64,000 nucleotides of DNA from the NCBI GenBank assembly GCA_049724395.1, contig JAUGWO010000007.1, forward strand, positions 62,001 to 126,000. The letters are read 5' to 3'. Source of the stretch: Spongospora subterranea f. sp. subterranea (taxonomy: Eukaryota; Endomyxa: Phytomyxea; Phytomyxea; Plasmodiophorida). The position numbers were made by a program, and so were the translations under genes. Positions 57,053 through 64,000 of the stretch are shown here, in pieces. Every line of letters starts with the position of its first letter. Position 1 is the stretch's first letter. A model generated the notes under the pieces. It saw nothing but the letters and a program-made list of their open reading frames with translations, had not been told where the DNA came from and did not search any database.

Positions 57053-59971
57053 ATGCAATTTGAATTTCAACCTATGCGATTGTATACGCGTAAACTATAC
57101 TGTCGTGTCGTTCATGTCTTGTTCATCTCCCTCGTTTTCATACTGTTAAAGTACTACATCTTTGAACACTTGCAGACTCTGAATGCGAATTCTGTTGTTG
57201 AGGTTAGCGAGCATGGTATATTTGGCAATTTCGATAGTACAATATTGATCATATCGCTCTTGTCGCCCGGACAATTGGGCAGATTGTCAACTACCACAAA
57301 GGCGGTAGTAATAACGGCTATAAGTTTGCTCCCGCCATTGCGTGCAGAGGCTATGCCGACAACGTCAAAAAGGTCAACAACAATTATGGTGACGACAAAT
57401 GGCCCGACTACAAACAATCCAACTACGAAGAAGCCAACAACAAAGAAGCCAACAACAAAGAAGCCCACTACAAAGATGTCGACAACAAAAAAGGTGACCA
57501 CGAAGGGCCCGTCAAAGAAGGTCACGACCAAGAAACTGACTACGAAGAAGCCCTCCACTGAAAGTTTAACTACAAACAAGCACACCACAAAGAAATTGAC
57601 GACGAAGAAACAGACTACAAACAAGCCGACGACAGAGAAACTCAGTACAACGAAAATCACTACGAAGAAACCCACAACGAAGAAACTTACTACAAAGAAA
57701 TCTACTACGAAGAAACCCACTACGAAGAAAGCTACTACGAAGAAACCCACTACGAAGAAAGCTACTACGAAGAAACCCACTACGAAGAAACCCACTACGA
57801 AGAAACCTACTACGAAGAAACCCACTACGAAGAAACCCACTACGAAGAAACCTACTACGAAGAAACCCACTACAACGATACTCACCACAAAGAAACCTAC
57901 TACGAAGAAACCCACTACAAAGAAACTCACTACAAAGAAACCCACTACAAAGAAACCCACTACAAAGAAACCCACTACAAAGAAACCCACTACAAAGAAA
58001 CCCACTACAAATAAGCCCACTACAAAGAAACCCACCACAAAGAAACCCACTACAAAGAAACCCACCACAAAGAAACCCACTACAAAGAAACCCACCACAA
58101 AGAAACCCACTACAAAGAAACTCACTACAAAGAAACCCACTACAAAGAAACCCACTACAAAGAAACTCACTACAAAGAAACCCACTACAAAGAAACCCAC
58201 TACAAAGAAACCCACTACAAAGAAACCAACTACAACGAAGCCCACTACAAAGAAACCAACTACAACGAAGCCCACTACAAAGAAACCTACCACGAAGAAA
58301 CCCACTACAAAGAAACCCACTACAAAGAAACCCACTACAAATAAACCCACTACAAAGAAACCCACTACAAAGAAACCCACTACAAAGAAACCCACTACAA
58401 AGAAACCCACTACAAAGAAACCCACTACAACGAAGCCCACTACAAAGAAACCTACCACGAAGAAACCCACTACAAAGAAACCTACTACAAAGAAACCCAC
58501 TACAAAGAAACCCACTACAACGAAACCCATTACAAAGAAACCTACCACGAAGAAACCCACTACCAAGAAACCCACTACAAAGAAACCCACTACAAAGAAA
58601 CCTACCACGAGGAAACCTACTACAAAGAAACTCACTACAAGGAAACCTACCACGAAGAAACCCACTTCGAAGAAATCCACCACAAAGAAATCCACTACAA
58701 AGAACCCCACTTCAAAGAAAACCACTGCAAAAAAGCTGACGACGAAGAAACTTACGACGAAGAAACCCTCTACTAAGAAGCCGACAACGAAGAAGACGAC
58801 AACAACGAAGAAATCCTCTGCCAAGAAGCCCACAACGAAGATATCTTCTACTAAAAAACCAACAACGAAGAAAGCCTCTACTAAAAAACTCACTACTACG
58901 AAACCTACCGCAAAGAAGCTGACGACGAGAAAACCGACTACAAATAAATCCAGTACGAAAACGGCCACTAGTACAAAACCCATTCCCAGGAAATCCTCTA
59001 CTAAGAAATTCACTACGAAGATACTTCCTACAAAGTCCACTAAAGTTTCTACAATTGCAGTCAGAAAATTCTCAACTACCGACCATACGACTGGCCAAAC
59101 ACAGACCACCAACCAGCAGGTAATGTAGAGTCATCTGTCAACGATACTGATAGATCTAACATTGTGACAGTTTCATAGTACAGCGCAGACAACCAGTCAT
59201 GTATCGGTAACACCAATGACATCAGGTTCATAATCAACGAGACCTATAGTTATCACTTGTAGTAACATTATATCTACACAGGGCGCGCGACAAGCCGGCG
59301 GCGAACAACCCATGCAGTCGCAGAGTTATCTGTGGTTGTTCTTCGCCTTGCCTTGGACTACCAGCAAGCGCAGAGCAATATCACGGAATTTCAACTCAGT
59401 TTCGCTTCTCGTCTAGCTCCATATCTCAATATCAATCCCGATAGAATTTCGGTTGTCCGTGTCGAACAGGGGAGCGTCATTGTGTCGTTCGTTATTCTAC
59501 CCGATGGATCATCAAACATATCGGATTTGATGGATTCCTTGGCTCAACAAGTAATTACATCTATTTTGACCATCCAATCATGATTGAATTCACTTTCTTT
59601 GTAATAGATTAAAGACAATAGTAGCGCCTTGATGGCCGACGCAAGTTTAAGAGTAGACGGTTCGTACGGAATGGTCGTCACGAAGATAATGGATTGCGGG
59701 GATGGAGTATTAACACCTTCATGCCCATCAAGGGTGACGTCGATCGAACCAAGTCCTGAAGTTTCCTCTGCCCCATCTGCATTGGATCCAACTATCATAA
59801 TCATCATCAGTGTCTGTGCAGCCGTCTTCGGCTTGGCGATCATTGCATTCGCTTATTATCGATTCAAGCGCAAGGGTGTAGTCTATTTCCCTCAACAACA
59901 GCGGCCCTCATGGGCTCTTTTAGGACATGATGGCAAACCCCTTTACAAACACGACTCGTTGCTAATGTTTT
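57053..59971 (+). CDS. Mucin-like surface protein: Thr/Lys/Pro repeats, SEA-like segment, membrane span
   Basis: The first exon encodes ~690 residues. A hydrophobic stretch at residues ~20-35 (VVHVLFISLVFILLKYYIF) could be a signal anchor. From residue ~120 to ~660 there are about a hundred near-identical 5-residue units (KPTTK, 15 bp each) with scattered L, S, A and N variants. The Thr residues are dense potential O-glycosylation sites and Lys makes the stalk strongly basic. Downstream exons give a SEA-like fold (VVLRLALDYQQ, FQLSFASRLAPYLNINPDR, ISVVRVEQGSVIVSFVILPD, nt ~59330-59580). A Ser/Pro linker follows, then a clear membrane span (TIIIIISVCAAVFGLAIIAF, nt ~59790-59850) and a short basic tail ending at 59971. 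Introns at ~59118-59180, ~59210-59290 and ~59580-59610 are approximate. It may be a wall- or surface-anchored stalk protein. Confidence 0.7.
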
Positions 59972-60229
59972 GATAAAAAAGAATTACAATGAGATCTTTA
60001 AAACCGGCAGTGCGGCCCGAAGCGAGTCCAACAGAAGTATAAAGGCCCATAGGGCGGCTCGAAAAACAGAAAAGCAGAGCATATGCAGGCATACTCGCAT
60101 TGCATTTTATGACCTGCGATTACATTTTTTGTTTTAACTGTCCCGATTCCGAAGGGTTGTCGACTGGTTATGGGCCCAACCAACGCCCAGCGGCGACCGA
60201 GTCGGAGACACAGGGGATAACAAGGAGAG

Positions 60230-61800
60230 CATACACATGACGACGGTGCAGGAATCGGTAGGGAAGTTCACCGGTAATAGGGTTATCGGACGACAATTGG
60301 TTGATGTGGTCGTGGGCATTCCTACTGGCGGCTGGCAGGTACGGCGTCATGGAGATCTAAGACGGAGCCTAACAGCCCTGATCAGAAAGAGCGCTACAGA
60401 AGGCGGTCCAACCTGGCGATGACTCAAATTGTGAAGTGCATCGACGAAACCATGAATAACAGTGCTGTGGGACAACGCTTTGCCCGGGAGGCCTGGAGCG
60501 TTTTGAAATCGTACCAGGAAGGGAACCCAAAAGCGACATCCAGCGTCGCAGGAGGGAGCTGGAGAACGTACAACATAGAGACTTCCCGACAATGGCCAGT
60601 TTCTTGGTCACTGTCAATTATATGTCGAAGCAGCTGGTGGTCATGAATGCCAGAATGGACGAAGAGGATATCATCATCTTGATGCTAGGCAAGCTGCCAT
60701 TTCCCTAAGCACGCTGCAGCCGCCATTCGTAATGAGCGGGGAGGTTCCAAATGAGACTTGGATTAATGGCTTCCCTACAAGTGCCAGCAATATGCCTCGT
60801 CTTTCCGCATCGATGACAGTGGCTCTTCTCTTGTCATGGCCTCTGTAACTCTCTCTGTTCTCTCGCAGAGATTGGAAACGAATGCAGCATTCTCTGCGAG
60901 AGGACAGAGAGAGTACAGAGGCCATGACAAGAGAAGAGCCACTGTCATCGATGCGGAAAGACGAGCCATATTGCTCGCACTTGTAGGGAAGCCATTAAAT
61001 CCTAGTCTCATTTGGAGCGAGAGGACAGAGAGAGTACAGAGGCCATGACAAGAGAAGAACCGTCGCCAAGAACAACACAAAGCATCGTGTGTCATTGATG
61101 CGGAAAGACGAGATAGTATTGCTCGCATTTTAAGGAAGTCATTTCAAAAATGACACGCCATCGAATACGACAGCTTTACATGCCACTTTCAATGGTGCAA
61201 GCCAAGACGGAGCAGCCGAACTTGGCTAAATGGTGAAGTGACTCCGACAGTACGGCGCATATGACAAGCGGCGATGCCAATCTGCCCAACATTCGTGATC
61301 CTCAATTCAACACCGTAATCAAAGGTGATGGCACAAAGATGGTTGTGAAAGGTACAGGAGACGTCACGTTGCGAAGCGTCCTGCACCACATGAAGGCTAA
61401 GTTAATGTGAGTCAGCAGCGCGCTGGACAACGGTGTCGACGAGGTCGTGTTCAGCTGTGTCTATGGTCCGGCGGGTTCATGTCATCGTCACGGGGACGCG
61501 TGAAGGTCTACACAACCGAGGGAACACGAGTCAAAGGAGTAAGGATATATAGCAGGTACATCCCGTACGACAGACAAATTCCCAAGGTGAAGCCATGAAT
61601 TGTGGCGCCGAAGGCTCGGGCACCTTCACCACGCCGCGATCAGAAAGCTACATGATGAAAAACATTTGATTGCCAATGGGAAGACGTCGGATCAACCATG
61701 TAGTTCATGCATCTATCAAGGAAGCCGTTTTCGCAAGGACCGATAATAAGATCCCAATCGGGTGGGCGAGACTATTCATTACGAAAGGGCCTGAACCTCC
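60230..61800 (+). mobile_element. Fossil Ty1/copia-type LTR retrotransposon fragment
   Basis: An old, broken copy. Legible parts are a Gag-like region (about 60240-60710, with the AREAWSVLKSYQEG block and the DEEDIIILMLGKLP block typical of copia Gag) and a protease-like region (about 61220-61400, STAHMTSGDANL then VVKGTGDVTL). An integrase-leader-like stretch may continue to ~61800. Reverse transcriptase and RNase H were not found. No flanking LTR pair is recognised. The element has many breaks (at least five) and an inverted repeat lies between its Gag and protease parts. Degree of decay suggests an old insertion. Confidence 0.6.
60744..61150. repeat. Inverted repeat plus a third direct partial copy inside the copia fossil
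   Basis: Arms at 60744-60871 and 60891-61018 are near-perfect inverse copies around a 19-base spacer. A third, more diverged and interrupted copy in the same orientation as the right arm follows at about 61017-61150. The shared core includes ACAGAGAGAGTACAGAGG and GATGCGGAAAGACGAG. Confidence 0.85.
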
Positions 61801-62303
61801 AAAATTCTGATTTTTCTACAGTTAGGAGACTGCCGGAACCTGAGTTTATGTGGCGACCTATTATCGATAACGCGAGATGGTGAACGACTGCAAATGTGAG
61901 AGGGGTACACAACAGCCTCAGACATCGAGGTCATTGAATGTGAACGAACAAACGATCCAACCACTGAGTTCGGTCAACGGCGGGGAATATACCCGCGATG
62001 CCTTGCGCAACCTAAGGGAATCAGGCAAGTCTACACCAATTCTCATACTCCCAAGCAGAATGAGCGAGCTAAGTCACACGTCTCGCATTACCTGTATTCA
62101 CAAACTGTCATTTCGACAGTTGAATTCTTATAGGAAATTGCTGTACGGTACCTTGGTTTATATTCTCAACATCAGACTGATATTGTGTTGAAATTAACCG
62201 ATGATTACCGATGCTTACTAGAAGAGGAACACTTTATTCGTGAGAGAACATGAAATTGCGAATGTTCAACTCTGCAAAAAGTGAACTACACGCCAAATAT
62301 AGA
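61801..62303. other. Unassigned stretch between copia fossil and tRNA-Trp
   Basis: A 104-codon plus-strand frame (61877-62191), with GGEYTRDALRNLRESGKST in it, is open but lacks a recognisable domain and may be decayed element sequence. Confidence 0.35.
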
Positions 62304-62375
62304 GGAGGATTGGCCTAGGGGCAGGGCGTGGGATTCCAGACCCCAAGATCGGCGGTTCGAATCCGTCATCCTTCA
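62304..62375 (+). tRNA. tRNA-Trp (anticodon CCA)
   Basis: A 72-nt cloverleaf. Acceptor stem GGAGGAT pairs with ATCCTTC (one G-U) and the discriminator is A. The D stem is GCC/GGC. The anticodon loop TTCCAGA gives CCA and matches the usual tryptophan loop. The anticodon stem TGGGA/CCCCA has an A-C mismatch at its loop end. T arm is GGCGG-TTCGAAT-CCGTC. Eight T follow at 62377-62384. The mismatch lowers certainty of full function; a glycine reading (UCC) would need a worse stem. Confidence 0.82.
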
Positions 62376-62376
62376 C

Positions 62377-62384
62377 TTTTTTTT
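62377..62384 (+). terminator. Pol III terminator of tRNA-Trp
   Basis: Eight T residues begin one base after the discriminator base of the tRNA. Confidence 0.8.
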
Positions 62385-62731
62385 ACCACGAAAGATCTCA
62401 TCGTGGACGTCAAAGGCGTGGGATCTTTGGACAGTATAAAATCCTACAGCTGCGGAAACGGATTTTCTGAAATGGAACCAGGTTCTACAGAGACATGCAG
62501 TATTATGGAAGAATTAGTATGGCATGAACGCAATCCTCTTCCTTACGGTGATGGTTTGCGACTTTCCAATGGTATGGTAAGATTCTGTACATTCCCCCTT
62601 TTGAAAATCTCGTATGCTGGCAAGTGATATTAGGTCGGGGTGTTTGAGCAGGATAGGGACATCCACGATCTGGTTGAGAGCGTTGATGTCGATGACGAAA
62701 TATACCTTCACTGATAGGCTACCCTTCGTTT

Positions 62732-63159
62732 TCAATAATGACCCAGCGGAGGCTGTTCTCTCGGAAGGTGCCAGAAATTCAGGCTAAAAGCTTGTGACGC
62801 TGTTCCACTACTTGCAGATCGCAGTCCGCTGGTGGAACTTGAGTAAGTACTGTTGACCAACATTCTTGCGATGCGCCTGAGAACAGACAAGCTAGCCAAT
62901 CGTCTTTCGGTGTGCAAGACGTTCAAATTTGATACTTGTTCCTTGCTATTTTGAAAACTTTCAACATGAGTCATTCCCCATTGCTCAGAAGGACTCGTCG
63001 ACGAGCTGATTTCTTACAGCTCACAACAACACGAGTTGCGGCTAACAACAGCTCCTGAAGTGGATCCATAAGTTGAGCGCACTGGGAACGTTTCGGCGGT
63101 TCCAGTTCAATGCGCAAACGAATTGTTGGAGATCGACAGCTCGAACTTGGTGGTGCCAT
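62732..63159 (-). CDS. Hypothetical protein, two open stretches
   Basis: A first stretch from the ATG at 63159 (SCRSPTIRLRIELEPPKRSQ, LMDPLQELLLAATRVVVS) and a second at 62974-62732 (NLNVLHTERRLASLSVLRRI, Ser-rich after that) could be neighbouring exons joined near 62950-63000, but I could not find a phase-consistent junction. No family recognised. Confidence 0.3.
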
Positions 63160-63334
63160 TGAACAAACCCCTGAATGAAAGAGTGACTCCTTGTGGTGTT
63201 ATACTATGCCCTGTCCCATTTGTATAAAGATTTCAAACGATCTGGATTACACTTAATATCAGCCGTCGCCATAGCTTAGAGTTGTTTCTTCACCACCGTC
63301 ATATGGTGCAATGGGGAGTCTTTTATGGCATAAT

Positions 63335-63592
63335 TCAGAACATCATTGAGCCATAACAGAGCGCAGACCTAAAGCAAGTTCTGTAGAACTTCTTGCATCC
63401 ACGCTTGAAATGCCGCCAATGAGTACGATCCCCTGGATCAGTCATCGTGGTGTAAAACCAGCTTCGTGCAATGAACACGCTTGTTATGATTTGGGGTAAA
63501 ATGGGAACTGCCAATATCTCTTTCAAACAGTCTAAAAGAATATATGACGACCCGTTACGAAGGTATCCGAGGAGTATGTTTATATGCGGCAT
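63335..63592 (-). CDS. Possible exon with hydrophobic helices, unrecognised
   Basis: An 85-codon frame with two moderately hydrophobic segments (HINILLGYLRNGSSYILLD, ILPQIITSVFIARSWFY). Upstream codons stay open, so it may be an exon of a membrane protein. Evidence is weak, and the remaining ~400 bases of the window show only chance-like frames. Confidence 0.22.
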   Translation of the reverse strand: MPHINILLGYLRNGSSYILLDCLKEILAVPILPQIITSVFIARSWFYTTMTDPGDRTHWRHFKRGCKKFYRTCFRSALCYGSMMF

Positions 63593-64000
63593 CGGCCATA
63601 CGATGGGTTCGATCGACTTGTTAATTGCAACATTATCGACTGTCCATTCTGTATCCTCTCTTTTCCTGGTTTGGGTTTAAACTAACGCGGCTGATGCATC
63701 TCGACTGCGAGGGTGTCTGTAGACGTAATTCTCCTTCTCCAATGTCTGTGTGTGTGTTCATGTAAAAATGTTTGGTATGGAACGGGATAGCGTCGCGTTT
63801 ACAGGGGTGGTGCATTGCGTCAGGTTTACGGTGTGGGCATTGTGGTGTGACTTTTGCTGGAGGATCATTTTCAAGGCTGGCTCGCCAAAATATCGAAACT
63901 GAACACCATCTGTAGTACCAAGCTTTGTCGTGCATGGGATTCCCCTTTAAATGTCCCTATTTACCATATTGTCGATTGCCTTTTGGTGTTGAGATTGTCA

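Noticed and set aside
57154-59112. 652-codon minus-strand open frame (Val/Phe/Gly repeats)
   Set aside because: It is the antisense of the KPTTK repeat; the 15-bp unit has no stop on either strand. Repetitive VVGFF has no start context, and the plus strand has the signal, SEA-like and membrane parts.
60236-60646. Host genes in the 60.2-60.7 kb frames
   Set aside because: The sequence matches copia Gag blocks and is broken, so it is treated as a fossil.

Overview
The window is nuclear DNA from a gene-dense, intron-bearing eukaryote. Genes have many short GT..AG introns (about 34-90 nt, several of them in frame), gaps between genes are often tens of bases, and both strands are used. Gene content points to a unicellular organism with a cilium or flagellum (a ZMYND12 homologue), meiosis (MND1), GPI anchors (PGAP1/BST1), nonsense-mediated decay (UPF2), cardiolipin remodelling (tafazzin) and 2nd-nucleotide cap methylation (CMTR2). 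A zoosporic (chytrid-like) early-diverging fungus fits best, but this is inference. I cannot name the species.

Layout. 1-1571: 3' part of an unrecognised serine-rich gene (+). 1594-10462 (-): ZIP7-like zinc transporter, an unknown coiled-coil protein, an EH-EH-LRR protein and GPI inositol-deacylase. 10500-12560: mostly unassigned. 12567-16495: F-BAR protein (-), PRA1 family protein (+), protoglobin-type haem sensor with a C-terminal membrane anchor (-). 16949-18301: ribonuclease-inhibitor-type LRR protein (+) abutting tRNA-Leu(AAG) (-). 18302-20180: no gene seen apart from a small tandem repeat. 20181-23663 (+): CMTR2 followed 28 bases later by a capping guanylyltransferase-fold protein whose catalytic motifs are all replaced. 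23873-27576 (+): a small multi-pass membrane protein and a long unrecognised protein. 27598-30562 (-): ASCC2 and MND1. 31197-37857 (+): tafazzin, ZMYND12 and UPF2. 38118-39551 (-): chromodomain protein.

40088-43640 is the most unusual stretch: iteron-like sites and a hairpin, then a fossil of a CRESS-DNA-virus-like Rep gene, then about 2.1 kb of a 54-bp minisatellite. 43659-50312 (-) holds a kinesin and eIF3a. 51024-52271 (+) is an unrecognised gene. 52577-53990 holds a broken DNA transposon with a long inverted repeat and a palindromic end. 54255-56104 has only weak ORFs. 57053-59971 (+) encodes a mucin-like surface protein with about a hundred Thr/Lys/Pro repeats, a SEA-like segment and a membrane span. 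60230-61800 is a broken Ty1/copia-type fossil. tRNA-Trp lies at 62304-62375, and the rest is weak.

Functional groups: CMTR2, the GTase-like protein and UPF2 act on mRNA; eIF3a acts in translation; ASCC2 in ribosome rescue and repair; PGAP1, PRA1, ZIP7 and the EH protein in the secretory and endocytic system. No operon-like logic is implied. All spliced models are by eye and need transcript support.
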